This document shows, in pieces, positions 1-11,640 of a stretch of 64,000 nucleotides of DNA. The position numbers were made by a program, and so were the translations under genes. The number at the start of each line of letters is the position of its first letter. Within the stretch, counting starts at the first letter, position 1. The notes beneath the pieces were generated by a model that ran no database searches, was not told the DNA's origin, and saw only the letters and a program-made list of their open reading frames with translations. Location of the stretch: assembly GCA_035578175.1 (NCBI GenBank), contig JAQMRL010000008.1, positions 90,748,541-90,812,540 on the forward strand, written 5' to 3'. Source of the DNA: Catonia carolina (taxonomy: Eukaryota > Arthropoda > Insecta > Hemiptera > Achilidae).

Positions 1-520
1 ACATGTTTCAAAGAACTATTTGCTCTGATGGCAACTTCTAGCAACCGGGAGAAACTCAGTAGCTGCACTCTCACTGTCCCAGTCAACTGGGATGCATGAC
101 AGGGGCTTCTGAAAAAAATATAACTGAAATTGCTCAAGAAAAAATACGAGAGAATTAAAGTTGTTAACTACTTTGAATATTTGGGATAATATTTTGGAAT
201 AATTAACAATAACAAGCGATTTATTAAGAATAAGATAACGAAATTGGAACGCCTTTCATCATATCAAGTAATATCTACAACAAAAGCAAAATTGGAAGAA
301 TAGTTAATTTCGACATAACAACACAGTTTTAAAACCAGCGATTCTGTGTAGAACTGAACCGATTCTACCAATAAGAGGTCAAGTGTAAGAACTACTGAAA
401 ACAGAACAACCATCGGAAAAATATGTAGATCAAATGTGTTGGAATCACAGGTAAAAAGTTTAAAATCAATTAAAGACATCGAAATAATAGAAGAAACAAT
501 GATAAAGAGAAAAGCAAGAT
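1..520 (+). pseudogene. Possible LINE reverse-transcriptase relic
   Basis: A badly decayed coding-like stretch. Around 160-300 the conceptual translation contains NYFEYLG followed by a Lys/Arg-rich run and then a stop. This resembles the KYLG motif region downstream of the catalytic box in LINE reverse transcriptases. No frame stays open and no catalytic motif is visible. It could be chance AT-rich sequence. It is ended on the right by a SINE head fragment at 521-550. Confidence 0.25.
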
Positions 521-550
521 ACGACTTTACCTCTAGACCAACCCGGTGGG
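521..550 (-). repeat. SINE-A head fragment
   Basis: Thirty bases match the reverse complement of the tRNA-like 5' head of SINE family A, ending in CCAACCCGGTGGG. The body is absent, so this is a remnant only. Confidence 0.5.
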
Positions 551-580
551 CAAAAACCAATGAATGGAAAAATATAATAA

Positions 581-1238
581 CCCTAAAGCCGGTAATCGTC
601 GATTTTGAGACGATGTTACTGCTTCTTGAACCGGTCGCGTCGCAAAATCGGATTTGCTTCATAGCATTGCAATGTTGTCGTTTTAGTTTTAAATTCATCT
701 GCTGACAGCGATGCTGCTTTGTACATTGTTTAGCAATGTATAAAGTAAATTATTACGTATAACAGTTTTAGTTGCATATTCTGCCTATGTTTCTCTGTTA
801 AAACCACGCTATCCTAGAGCTGAATTTTGTTATTTCTTGGTTTACATTATGTGTTTTTGTATACATTTTTCTTCAGTTTTGAACATAGAATGGTTCTTTA
901 TTTTTGTTTTCTTTTGAAATAAACATTATAAGTAACGATTCGCATGTAATGAATTCTGAAAGTAGAGCATAAGAAAGTTTTAAACAGTAGTGTCATCTGA
1001 AATTTTAGAAAAATATTTATCTAAAAATTATTTTCAAATAGCTTCAGCATCCCTAACTGTCAGATTAAAATATCAGAAATTTATTATTCTATTTTCCTAA
1101 GTTTTCTTGTTATTTTGATACGTCACGTGATAAGGTTTGTGATTTATAGCAAATTTTTAATGATTTTTTTACGGTTCGGTGACCCAAATGCTAGAAGTTC
1201 TCTGCTGGACTAGAAAATTTTTATTGCCGGGTATACGG
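581..1238. mobile_element. TIR element D, uninterrupted copy (Harbinger-like?)
   Basis: A 658 bp copy of a repeat also found at 19037-20266. Its ends are imperfect inverted repeats: CCCTAAAGCCGGTAAT at the left, and the right end reads inward as CCGTATACCCGGCAAT. The left flank is TAA and the right flank TTA, which fits a decayed 3-base target duplication of the PIF/Harbinger type (TWA). No transposase is visible, so it would be non-autonomous. Comparison with the second copy shows about 570 bases there that are missing here. Confidence 0.6.
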
Positions 1239-1419
1239 TTAAAAATAAAAAATTTAATTGATAATGCTATTATCTAGGAATAGATCTAGTGATAATAACT
1301 TTCTAGGTAATTAAAGAGATTTTATGGTTACCTTCCGAAACCGGTGGGAGTTTCATCAACTAATATGATGCCAAAAGTTAAGAATAAAAAATAACTTTAG
1401 AGAATGACAATTTTTTTTC

Positions 1420-1727
1420 TAATCCCTAATGTGTGTACGTTGCAATCTGTTCAATTTAGAACAATAAGCAACCCCATGACCCAATGAGATGAGGATGATA
1501 CGTATGACGTGTAAATGAGGTGTAGTCTTGTACAGACCCAGGCCGACCATTCCTGAGAGAGTATGGTTAATTGAACACCAACCATCAAAGTACACCGGTA
1601 ACTACTGTCTAGCATTCAAATCCGTATAAAAGTAACTACCTTTACTACGATTTGAACCAGGAACCTCGTCTCCGAAAATCGGCTGTTAAACAGCTGATTT
1701 TGGCGACGACTTTACCTCTAGACCAAA
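1420..1727 (-). mobile_element. tRNA-derived SINE family A, copy 1
   Basis: This copy is nearly full length. Read on the minus strand it has a tRNA-like head with an A-box-like TGGTCTAGAGG, then a B box GGTTCAAATC. The body contains GAATGGTCGGCCTGG and the 3' end ATTAGGGATTAG precedes an A-run. These are the internal pol III promoter boxes expected of a tRNA-derived SINE. The extreme head (CCCACCGGG) is missing here. It does not encode protein and is presumably mobilised by a partner LINE. Confidence 0.75.
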
Positions 1728-2197
1728 ATTATAACACGAATTTATTTACAATAACAATATTAAATTTAGAATATAAACCCATTAACACTTACCGAAAAGA
1801 ACGTGAACAGATATCACAATACATAAACATACATACAACAACAATTCAATGGGTTAGGCAGACTGAAAATAATTTTCCCTACATAACTCACAATCGTACC
1901 TGTTTCTGTCGCTCCGCACCCTATCATATTCCATTTAACTGTTTTCAACAAGTGAACTTCTATTGAAGTGGCTAGAATCATAAAGCAACAAAGAACTGCA
2001 AAGAAAATTCAATCAGTAGAAATGAGTTCTTGAAATTGAACTGAGGTTCAAGGAGGTCTGATTTAAAGAGAAGTATACGGTAAGAATGAAGAAATCTGAG
2101 AGACATTTTAATTCAAAATCAATAAATGACATCGTTTCTAATAAACAAGAAACTAGGTGAATTATCTTCAAACATTCGATTAAAATATACATATATA
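1728..2197. other. Unassigned AT-rich stretch
   Basis: Only short chance ORFs. I recognise no repeat or gene. Confidence 0.5.
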
Positions 2198-2775
2198 CAT
2201 AATAAAAACAATTAAAATAAAAATTACTTGAAATGTTAACGAAAAATTTTAGTTCGATGTAAATCGAACTATTTATTTCTGAAAAAGGCATGTTCTTACA
2301 TTATTTTTCAAACGTAAGCCACTGGGTTGGTGTAGTGTTAAAGTAATCACCGTGAGTCAGTTGTTCAACAGTATGTTCAATGTTAACGAAAAATTTTAGT
2401 TTGATTTACATCGAACTAAAATTTTTCGTTAACATTGAACATACTGTTGAACAACTGACTCACGGTGATTACTTTAACACTACACCAACCCAGTGGCTTA
2501 CGTTTGAAAAATAATGTAAGAACATGCCTTTTTCAGAAATAAATAATTATTACATCAATAAAAACAATTCAAGGAAATAAATCTTTCTGTTATAAATAAA
2601 AAATTAAAAAATATATATATACAATAAAAACAATTAAAATAAAAATTACTTGGGATGTTAAAGAAAACTTTTAGTTTAATGTAAATCAAATTTGGTTCCT
2701 TGAATTGTTTTTATTGGTGTAAAAATTATTTATTTCTGAAAAAGGCATGTTTTTACATTATTTTTGAAATGTAAG
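2198..2775. repeat. Rearranged SINE-A flank: direct plus inverted copies
   Basis: A block of roughly 110-150 bases (AATAAAAACAATTAAAATAA through the CTGAAAAAGGCATG part) occurs at about 2198-2310 and again at about 2620-2775 in the same orientation. The CTGAAAAAGGCATG part occurs once more inverted at about 2500-2545. The second direct copy leads into the full SINE at 2776. This is duplication of a SINE with its flank, followed by inversion. Confidence 0.65.
2270..2545. repeat. Near-perfect 276 bp palindrome
   Basis: The left arm 2270-2405 and right arm 2410-2545 are reverse complements around a 4-base loop at 2406-2409, with about one mismatch (2402/2413). Each arm contains a SINE-A head fragment (CTGGGTTGGTGTAGTG) plus non-SINE flank. 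Such a structure can extrude as a cruciform and usually arises by replication template switching. Confidence 0.9.
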
Positions 2776-3097
2776 CCACTGGGTTGGTGTAGTGTTAAAG
2801 TAATCACTGTGAGTCAGTTGTTCAACAGTTCATATTTGCAGAAGGTTTCTGGTTCAAATCCTAGAATAATGTAGATAATTTTACAAGGATTTTAATATTA
2901 AACAATGGTAACCTATGTACTTTGATGGTTTGGATTCAGTTAACCATACTCTCTCAGGAATGGTCGGTCTGAATCTGTACAAGACTACACCTCATTTGCA
3001 CGTTCTACACATCTTCCTCATTTCATTGGGTTTTAGGGTTGTCTGTTGTTTTTAAATGAAACAGATTGCAACTTTCACATTTTGGATTAAAAAAAAT
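2776..3097 (+). mobile_element. tRNA-derived SINE family A, copy 2
   Basis: Full-length but diverged. The head CCACTGGGTTGGTGTAGTG is followed by a B box GGTTCAAATCC near 2850. The body contains CAGGAATGGTCGGTCTG, and the 3' end ACATTTTGGATT runs into an A-run at about 3089-3097. Its head matches the palindrome arms just upstream. Confidence 0.75.
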
Positions 3098-3419
3098 TCA
3101 GAATTAGCTAAAAATCTGTATCAATACATTAAGTTATGGTAGTGTATTGAACTGTATCATAAAATTAAGTTATGATAGTGTAAATTAGGATAAAAAGTTC
3201 TGATTCACATCAGATTTTTTAATAATAATTTCATATCTGATTTTTTTTTTTTTTGTTGAATCGATCGTAGATTTTTACTGTTTAATAAAATAAAACATGT
3301 TTATTACATTTTTTATTTCAGTAGTCTTGTCCATTGTTACATTCAGCAATAAAATTTATGACTAAGTACTTATGCATAGAATACTAATAATAACTTATTT
3401 TTTTATTTTTTTTAATTTG
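3098..3419. other. Unassigned AT-rich stretch
   Basis: AT-rich with T-runs and no recognisable gene or repeat. Confidence 0.5.
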
Positions 3420-4165
3420 ATCAGCCCATTGAAAAGCGCACTGGTTACGTAGTCAATTTCTTCTCTTTTTAGTTTGATTCCTGAGGTGCTTTTGTAAGCA
3501 TGAAATTCCTTCATTTTAACACTAAAAGCCTGTTTTCGTTCTTCAGTCCAGGCCTGCTCAACTCTTTGCAATTTCGTAACCAGAATTTTACAAAAAACTT
3601 TAATTTGTTTCTATAAAAGTCTTTATACTCAATGTTTTCTCTTTAAATGTTCATAGTTTCTAGATTTGCTTCAATTTCTTTGATCCATTTACTCTTGTTT
3701 TTAGTTCCTCTTTATATTCAATTAGTTTATCACATCAGATGACTAATCAATATCATCAAATGACCATAATACTGCAACCTCCTTTTCTTTAATTTTATTA
3801 ACAAGGTTTCACCCAATAGCTTGTCAATCACTTCATTCGAACTGTTCTTATGGATTTTGCTTTTTAGATCAAAGACAGTTCCCAGGATAACTTGATCAAA
3901 TCTTCTGTGTATTTTATTTAATTGTTTTAAGCCGTCATTCCTTTACAGGGTCAGACGTCTCCGCTGCATATAGGGCTTATGGAAGAACAATTGTACTTAA
4001 GTGCCTTACTTTACTGTTTATAGATACGTATTTTTTCTATAAAACCTTTTCAACTGTATGTAGGCCATCTATAATTTTCCAATTCTTTTCTGTAAGGTTA
4101 TAGCGCCAGAAACTTTTTTTTTTTTTTGATAATCTCTCCCAGATAATTAAACTTATTTATAGTTA
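3420..4165 (-). pseudogene. LINE reverse-transcriptase C-terminal relic
   Basis: On the minus strand, discontinuous frames give peptides typical of the C-terminus of insect LINE polyproteins: SNEVIDKLLGETLLIKLKKR, then RLQYYGH, and further on AWTEERKQAFSVKMKEF. The WTEERK...MKEF end matches the style of the fragment at 30352-30540, so both may belong to one family. Several stops and frame changes and a T-run make it non-functional. The catalytic domain is not preserved. Confidence 0.6.
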
Positions 4166-4283
4166 AATTTTAATAATAAATTAATAATCGGGAATCGATA
4201 AAAAATAATACACATTATTATATGTAGTCAGTAAGGTTATCTACGAAGAATAAATGCATCTTATAATACTTAGGTTTTGTTTA

Positions 4284-4455
4284 AGTAGTGAGATGCGCTA
4301 GCCTGCAATGTGGAGGTCCCGGATTCAATTCCCGGCTAGGGTCTAGAAATTCTCACAAGTCAAAACCCATTATTCCAGTTAGATAACCCACTGTAGTCAC
4401 TAATTACCAAGCTGTTGACGCGATTTTTATAAACTTAAAAAAAACTTGAAAATTT
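4284..4455 (+). mobile_element. tRNA-derived SINE family C, copy 1
   Basis: The tRNA-like head has a B-box-like GGATTCAATTCC at about 4321. The body reads CAAGTCAAAACCC, then CTGTAGTCACTAATTACCAA, then GTTGACGCGA, and the tail is A-rich. The same body occurs at 13161-13335 and, inverted, at 22888-23046, which defines a family distinct from SINE A. Confidence 0.65.
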
Positions 4456-5469
4456 ATAATTTTATTTGTTAGTTAGATTTGCCTTCGTTAATCTTATTTC
4501 TTGAATTTTTTCAATCTTTTTATTTCTTTGTCCACCGTTTTAAATCGTAAAATTCCTGTAGCAAAACTGGTAAATTGTAAAATTAATTATGAATATGACA
4601 AGAAAAAAGGATTGTTTCACCTGACGGAATATGAACCATTAGCCGGTATTAGTGACCGACCGATTTTAGAGGTGAAAATTTGTTCCGTTGTAAGGGTTGG
4701 GAGTGCGGGATTAAAGGATATTTACCGCTTAATACCGGCTTACAGTGAGCGCAGTCACCTCCGCATCCTCAGCCCTTTACCTACCATATCGCCTCATGCA
4801 ATGGCAAAATTCCCTTTCCTCTACCATTCACCATCCCTCCACCATTTCCCTTTATGCTTTCTCTTTAGTGCTATGCTTTCTGTTCCCTAAAACATGTATT
4901 ACCAATCCGATTTACAATTGCGTATTATAAGCTTTGTATTAATCCAAATTGATATAACGTTACCTACTGCAGTTATTGTTGCGTTGTCATTAGTAGTAGT
5001 TAGAATATGATTAATAGCTTTAATTTTTATAAATTATTTTAATTTATTAGAATTTTACTACAAATTTTCATTTAACCTCCATACAGTGAAAGTGGATAAT
5101 ATTTTTTAAACAATTTTTATAATTGTTCGTGACAAAACTCATTACATTTTTTCTACATTTTAATCCCTATCATAATTTTTTTAAATTAATTTATTTAAAG
5201 CCGCAACGATTTATTTATTTAAAGTCAACAGCGATGTTTTTAGCGATCCCAATACAAAAATACATATATATTTATATTAACGATATAAATTATAACATAA
5301 TAATTTATATAAATACAATGAAAAACAATGAAGATATAAATTATGATTAAAATAACACAAGATTATTTTAAAATTATTTACATGAAATTAAATAGGAGGG
5401 AGAAACATGATGTAAATTTTATTTATTGTTTTAAAATCAAATGAACAACAAAGGTTAGCAGGGTTTTTT
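4456..5469. other. Unassigned stretch with a less AT-rich centre
   Basis: An open frame of 129 codons lies at 4501-4890 (plus) over a locally less AT-rich patch at 4600-4870. Its translation has no recognisable domain and codon use is not convincing. The rest is AT-rich with no recognised repeat. Confidence 0.4.
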
Positions 5470-5600
5470 ACTTTCTCTTGCCTATATGAATATATAGGAA
5501 GGAAAGTATTGTTTTCATGTCGATTTTTCGAAATCGAGTTTTCACCGGATCTATACGTTTTCAGACCCCCTGAACCCAAAAAACATGTTTTTCGCGATTG

Positions 5601-5653
<53 letters not shown>

Positions 5654-6451
5654 TGTGTGTGTGTGTCTGTGTGTGAACAGAATATCTCAAGAACGGAACA
5701 TCGTACGAACTTGAAACTTGAAACTTAAGTTACATACCACTACCGGACGCGACACGAACATTTTCATCAAAATCGGTCAACCGGAAGTAGTAGTTTATTC
5801 GTATAATTTTTCAGTTTTTTGCGATTTTCTCAAAAACTGGTCCTACGATTTTTTTTAAAATCGCCTATTTTACTCAATTTTTTATTCTCTACAAGATAAG
5901 GTAGGCGCCATGTTTGCTGAAATTCTCGGTGAGGCTGTTTTCACGTAAAAACGTTGTTTTTTTAAGATTACGGCTTTAATATAAATTTTAGCGCAAAAAC
6001 TTATATAATAAAAGTTGTAGAGAATTTAAAAACCTACAACTTCTGTTTCAAATATTTTTTTGTATAACGCTTAGTTTAGCGGTAATTTGCGATTTTCTGT
6101 TTTTTTTCTCACGAAAACGTGAGAAAAATTGATTTTTTTAACATTTCGGTCTTAGTATGCATTTTACGACAAAAGTGTAAATAATTAAATTTATAGAAAA
6201 TTAAAAGATCTACAACTTTTGTTTAGAGCATTTTTCTCTACAGAGCCTAGTTTAGCGTGAAAGCGTGATTTTCCGTATTTTTAAGCTAAACTGAGTTCGA
6301 TTGTCATTTTGCGTCATTCACTCATGATTAAAATAAGGTTATGTTTTTGAGGTTAGTTTTTGTTCATTTCTAATGTTTTAATACTAATGTTAGGTTTATT
6401 GTTAATTATTTGCATTGGCAAGAGAAAGTTGTGTGAGTGTTTCACACCAGA
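5470..6451 (+). mobile_element. Helentron/HINE-like element, copy H1 (complete)
   Basis: The 5' end ACTTTCTCTTGCC is mirrored by GGCAAGAGAAAGT at 6417-6429, about 22 bases before the 3' end. A hairpin follows (GTGTGA, loop GTGTT, TCACAC), then CCAGA. The flanks are T-runs on both sides, consistent with insertion between T and T. A (GT)n tract at about 5601-5675 lies inside. Asymmetric inverted repeats, a 3' terminal hairpin, an internal microsatellite and a TT target are the hallmarks of non-autonomous Helentrons (HINE/DINE-1 type). No Rep/helicase is encoded. It is nearly identical to H3. Confidence 0.65.
5601..5675. repeat. (GT)n microsatellite inside H1
   Basis: About 75 bases of GT repeats with two TCTG interruptions, at the fixed microsatellite position of the H family. 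Confidence 0.95.
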
Positions 6452-6479
6452 TTTTTGTTTCTTTTATCCGTACCGTATT

Positions 6480-6783
6480 TACGTTACAATCTATTCAATT
6501 CAGTACAATAAACAACCCCATGAACCATTGAGATGAGGATGATGTGCATGACGTGTAAATAAAGTGTAGTCTTGTATAGACTCAGGCTGACCATTTATGA
6601 GAGAGTACGGTTAATTAAACCCCAACCATCAAAGTACACCGGTAACCACTGTCTAGCATTCAAATCCGTATACAATTAACTGCATTTATTAGGCTTTGAA
6701 GCAGGAATCTTCGTCTCCAAAAATCAGCTGCTAAAGAGCTGAATCGAAGCGACAACTTTAGCTCTAGACCAACCCGGTGAGTA
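6480..6783 (-). mobile_element. tRNA-derived SINE family A, copy 3
   Basis: Reverse-oriented full-length copy ending at the head CCAACCCGG (about 6770-6779). It is more diverged in the B-box area (GCTTTGAAGCAGG). It starts within 30 bases of the H1 3' end. Confidence 0.75.
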
Positions 6784-7819
6784 AAGCTATAGTATTAGTA
6801 ACTACAAAAATTTAACTGTAACAATTCTGACAGAAATTATTGTAACATAAATATAATATATTGTTTTATTGTATAATATTATTTTACAGAAAAAAACAAT
6901 TTTTACAGTTCATGGAGACAGTAAGGCTTAGAGCATTATAGTTTCTCGAAATTCAACAAATATTAAAACACAAAGAAATATGCTGATGTTATTAAAGAAT
7001 CCAAGCAATAAATTTTATAAGTAATTCATTAATTATGTGGTGCTCTATTGTAAATTTCAATTTTTGGGGTATGGTTTCTCCTGGTCGTTCCATGCCTGGT
7101 ACTTTTGACCATGGTGGTAGAGAATTGTATGTACTTTGAGCTACAGCCGCCGGATGTATCAGTTTTCAAGTACTTGATTTTTGCTGGCTGGTGTAATATG
7201 TTTTTACCGGTGCAGTTGATGATTTATGTTTTTATTTTTAAATTGGTGGTAGACGCCGTTTGTCAGTTGCCTATCTCTTACTAAATTGGTGGGGACGTTT
7301 GTTTTGCCATACAAAAATTGAAAGTAATTAATTAACTTTAATTAGGGTTATTGGTTGTTTGTATGTTGCAGAAATGTTGTAATACTTGTTTATAACTCTT
7401 GTTTGGCTAAGGTATTTTTTTTCTAAAAGAACAAAACTTTTTGAGATGGATCTGCTTATTTAGGCACTTGTGCATATCATGAGGGATTTTCAATGTAGAT
7501 CTTTGAGTTTGTAAACCACTGCATTCCATCAAATAATATCTTATCGAAAGATCACAGTTACGAAAGTTACATTTTGAAGGGTCTGTTAATTTTATTTTTT
7601 ATATAACACTGCTACGTGAAAATCTGTTTATTTTCTCTAAACAATAAATGACTAAACTGGTAGAACAGTTAATTTTGTTATTTTTAAAACTAATAAAATT
7701 ATTTTTATAAAATTAGGTCTACTACTTACATATGAAAAGTGTTGTCTAAAAAAATACAGTTGGATAAAGTCGTCGTATTCTATAATTTTTTTCGATTTTA
7801 TCAAACCATTATTAGTGTT
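6784..7819. other. Unassigned stretch
   Basis: AT-rich, with a more balanced GT-rich patch at about 7060-7320. No ORF or repeat recognised. Confidence 0.5.
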
Positions 7820-8134
7820 TTATCCCTAATGTGTGTACGTTGCAATCTGTTCAAATCCTAATAATAAGCAATCCCACGGCTCAATGAAATAAGGATGATG
7901 TGTAAATGAGATGTAGTCTTGTACAGACCCAGGCTGACCATTCCTAAGAGAGTATAGTTAATTTGAATCTCAACTATTAACGTCCACCGGTAACCACTAT
8001 CTAATATTAAAATTCGTATAAAAGTAACTACCTTTTCTAGGATTTGAACCAGGAACCTTTGTCTCTGAAAATCAGCTTTTAAACAGCTGACTCGCAGCGA
8101 CAACTTTAATTTTAGACTAACCCATTGAGTCATC
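7820..8134 (-). mobile_element. tRNA-derived SINE family A, copy 4
   Basis: Reverse-oriented, nearly full-length copy. The 3' end TATCCCTAATGTGTGTACG lies at 7820 and the head CTAACCCATTGAGT at about 8118-8131. The B box survives as GGTTCAAATCC on the minus strand. Confidence 0.75.
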
Positions 8135-8255
8135 TAATACGTTAATGGGTTAAATATTGTATTATAGAAAATTATAGTATATTAACACAACTAGGACTAC
8201 ATATTAAGTAGTGGATCTTCTAAAATTTTAGAATTATTTACTTTTTCTAATTAAT

Positions 8256-8400
8256 TTTATCTCGTCGGTCCCATTCAGTCGGTCTTGCGAATCCCATTCA
8301 GTCGCGGCATATTTTCGTAGGTTACAAAAATCATTTCATCCTTCACCGTCTCCATTAGCAGTAATTGCAGAACAGTCGGACGTTAAAAAAAAACAAAAAA
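8256..8400 (+). repeat. SINE-like repeat family E, copy 1
   Basis: The body segment from GTTACAAAAATCATTTCATC to AACAGTCGGACGTTAAA closely matches 58609-58748. That copy carries a clear B-box-like GGGTTCAAATCT, so the family is probably tRNA-derived. The head here is degenerate. An A-run ends the copy. Confidence 0.55.
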
Positions 8401-8469
8401 CATTTAGCCTCGTTCACATTTCAAAATTTCACTTCATGTAAGTATTTTTTTAAGATTTGACTTTATCAT

Positions 8470-9165
8470 TTAATTTCATTTAAATTTGACACCCATTCAT
8501 ATCCCACAGGCCGGGGTGGTGCGATATCTTGGCTTATGGCTTGACAGGCGACTAACTTGGAAGCATCATCTGCGTACAAAACGTTTAGAACTTAACCGCC
8601 ACCAGAAGCTACTCGTCTGCTTAATTAACCCTCGATCAAAATTGAACCTTCGCTCCAGGATTTTAATATAGAAATCCCTATTAAGACCAATCTGGACTCA
8701 TGGTGTCCAGCTCTTTGGAATAGCAGCAGAGAGTAATTTAAAGTCGATATAGGCCTTTCAATCAAAATTCTTAGGACTTGCTTCCGGCGCTCCTTTTTAT
8801 GTAGACAATGAAACCCCCCCACGACAATTTAAAAATTCCGACAGTAAAGGAGCTAACCGTGTCCTTGTATAGTACATTTCACGAAAGACTAGATGATCAT
8901 CCAAACCAAATAGCCCGTGATCTAGCTACAAGGAACTTCCCAACTGTGCGTCGTTTAAAGCGAAAATGGAGTAGAGACCTCTTGGTCTGAATAATAAACA
9001 GTACCCGAAGTTTTGAACGGAAAATATATCACTGGGTACCTCTTCTCCTTAAAGTGAAATTCCCCACCGCCATTCAAGTATCAAATACGGAAGTTGTGCA
9101 GCTCAACGTACAGTACCGTAATAAAAATTATAGACAAAATAAAATTTGAAACCCGATTAACCCTA
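8470..9165 (+). pseudogene. Jockey-like LINE: RT C-terminus and 3' UTR
   Basis: Frames at 8486-8671 and 8808-8990, joined by an interrupted stretch, give the classic C-terminus of jockey-clade reverse transcriptases: YLGLWLDRRLTWKHH, PIWTHGVQLFG, then DNLKIPTVKEL and RRLKRKWSRDLLV followed by a stop. In-frame stops occur after RILI (about 8669) and within the WTHGVQLFG to FYVDNE stretch. The endonuclease and the FADD catalytic box are missing (5' truncation). About 175 bases after the stop are shared with the minus-strand copy at 25510-25872, so the 3' UTR is conserved in the family. Confidence 0.8.
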
Positions 9166-10394
9166 CTTTGAATTCTTGTTATAGACTATGCTATTTAATT
9201 TTTCTTATATTTTTTAATTTTATTTTTAATTTTCAATTTTTGGATTAACCATTGGTATAAAAATATATGCTTTGAAAAAGTTTTGCTATTATTTTTCACG
9301 CCATTTCTTTTTAAACGATTTTGTTTTGAGTTTTGAAGGTACTGTGTTGTATAGTTTCAGAATAATGAATCAAGGTGAAAAATGTATTTGGTTTTTATTC
9401 GAATTTTGACTTGTATGTCTGGTGTCTTGAGGTACGATACGAATACAAAATATCATTGATTACAGGGATTATTTTAAATTTATACATTTAAAAGAATTGT
9501 TTACATCTAATAATCTAAAAGGTTATAAAGAAAACTATCATTGCATTTTGAAGTTGTGCAGTACATTCTAATAAGTCGAAGTACGGGATGGACTACCATA
9601 AATAGATGAAGAGCGTATTATAGGTTTAGATAAAATTTTTAAAGAGATGGAACTTAGAGTATAGTAGACTAAAGGTGGAAAGAAGTTAAGCTGTTTAATG
9701 GAGCCATAACGATGCATCAAAACGAAACTTTTAAGAGCTAGGTACGTTGCTCATCTAATCCGCAAAGTTTTATGGCCGGTAACTCTTAATATATTAGGAA
9801 AAAGAGAAGTCCTAAGCTAAGTCTCTGTGTCATCTATTTTCCCCTTCATAATTTTTAAACATAAGCCTAATCGGTTAAAAAGGGAAGGGGGAAAAGATAT
9901 TACTCTAGGAATATTTTCTCACTAATTCTGTTTATAACATAATATTTTAATACATTAAAATAGTATAGTATGATATAAGATAATAAAAGTTTTAACGATT
10001 TTTTATGATAACATAAAGGTTTTCGGTTTTATGAAGGATATTTTCGTAATATACCTAGATCTATATTTAATTAGATAATAATAACAGGTGTAAAAGTATG
10101 CCTAACCACACGTAAAAGTATTATTGTCGCTAACCTGTGATCTCTTTCAAAGATATCGAAGGTTCTGTTTTAATCTGACACATACTTTACTGTAGTAAAT
10201 ATCGTTTTATTGTATTAAATTATTTATTTATATCTTTTGTAAATTGAATAATTTTAAAGTATTTACAATCAGTTTAAATTTTAAGAAAGTGAACTAATAA
10301 CGAAATAACTTTTGAGAAGCAGGCGTCTAACGACACTCTTCTACTCGTCTACCATTTACAACAATACTATTTATTTGTGTACACTATTAATTTC
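9166..10394. other. Unassigned AT-rich stretch
   Basis: No gene found. A weak LINE-C-terminus-like peptide (LLRARYVAHLIRK) can be read near 9729-9770 but is too short to call. Confidence 0.4.
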
Positions 10395-11059
10395 TACCCA
10401 CCGGGTTGGTCTACCGGGTGTCTCACGGAATTTAAACCATAGGTAAATAGCATTGATTTTCATTAGTTCGTTAATATATTTTCTTCCCACGAATAAATGA
10501 ACACTTGTTGTAATCAGGAATCATTAGAAAATGTTTAGACCTTTTAAAAAATACCAATTTTGTTACATTTTAAGTCATATTTAACTTAAAATACATAAAT
10601 ATATAAATTTGTAACCGTTTGCTCTTTAAGTTTTGTAAATTTTAGAGATAGGTAGGTCGAATCCAACTGCGGAAATATTTTTTTATTGTTAAAAAAATAT
10701 TAATTTTGCCAATTCGTTTATCATCTACAAAAAGATTATTTATTTAAAAATTTGTTTTTTTGTAAGCAAATTCAGTATTGTTTTAAATACCTAATATAAT
10801 ATTTTCTTCAAGAACATTTAATTTTCAGAGACACCTGATTACTGCAATAATTTTAGATGATAAAAAACTGTCAAAATAAAAAATAAATAAACAATAATGT
10901 TTTTTATATTTCTAATATTTTTTAACTATAAAATATTTTTGCAGATAGATTTGACCCAACTATCTCTAGATAAAAACGTTACAATAAAGAGTGACATTTT
11001 TATAAAAATTGATAATACTTAAATAGAAAAAGAATACAAATTTATGTATTGTAACCGGA

Positions 11060-11640
11060 TGGCGACATTAAGTGGCGAGAAAGGACCGTTTAAGGGGTGG
11101 TCGTCTTGATTGGAAGTGTCGATCGTAGTCGTCGTGGCGGTCGAGGAGCTGGGCGAGACGGCGTGTCGTCGTCCAGAGGAGACATCATCTTCTTCCCTCG
11201 CAGTAGTGCATCGATGGCTGCTTCGTCGGGTCCGGTGGGCGTAAGGCCACCGGACCCGACGGTGTCGAGGGACCGCTGTGGGCATCGCTCGCGTCAGCAG
11301 GCGATGACGGTCTGGTCGACGGCTTATGGTGACAGGTCGGCGAGTGGAACCATCATCTTAATCTCTTGCGGGGTCGACGATTAGACTTCGCTGGAGTCCG
11401 GTAGCCGTGTGGCGATGGTGGATGTCTTGCCTGCTGTTTGGATTGGAATTGAATCACTTTGTTGAGTGTAGCGCTCTTTACATAGTTGACGAGAGCGCTG
11501 TGGTAGAGGGCGGTTATTGATGTGGCCTTGATGACAAAGGCCTCTGCTGGTACGCCGCCACAAGTCTACCACCCGTCTCGGAACTATTGCCGGCTTTCGC
11601 TGCCGCTACGTCGGAGCTTTGATAGCCGGCAGCATAGTAC
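11060..11640. other. GC/CpG-rich core of the long-TIR element
   Basis: About 580 bases far richer in GC and CpG than anything nearby, with CGTCG-type runs. Frames of 88 codons (minus, 11019-11285) and 95 codons (plus, 11097-11384) are open but low-complexity and recall no family. Foreign or captured sequence is possible. A protein-coding role is not supported. Confidence 0.6.
11224..11261. repeat. 15 bp perfect GC-rich hairpin
   Basis: Arms CGTCGGGTCCGGTGG and CCACCGGACCCGACG flank an 8-base loop (GCGTAAGG). There is no T-run after it, so it does not look like a terminator. Confidence 0.9.

Noticed and set aside
4501..4890. 129-codon plus-strand ORF
   Set aside because: No domain, no supporting structure, and the composition is ordinary. 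Likely chance.
9700..9800. Weak LINE-like peptide LLRARYVAHLIRK
   Set aside because: Too short, with stops on both sides. Could be chance.
11019..11384. ORFs in the GC-rich core of the long-TIR element
   Set aside because: High GC reduces stop frequency. The Arg/Ser-rich translations recall no protein family.
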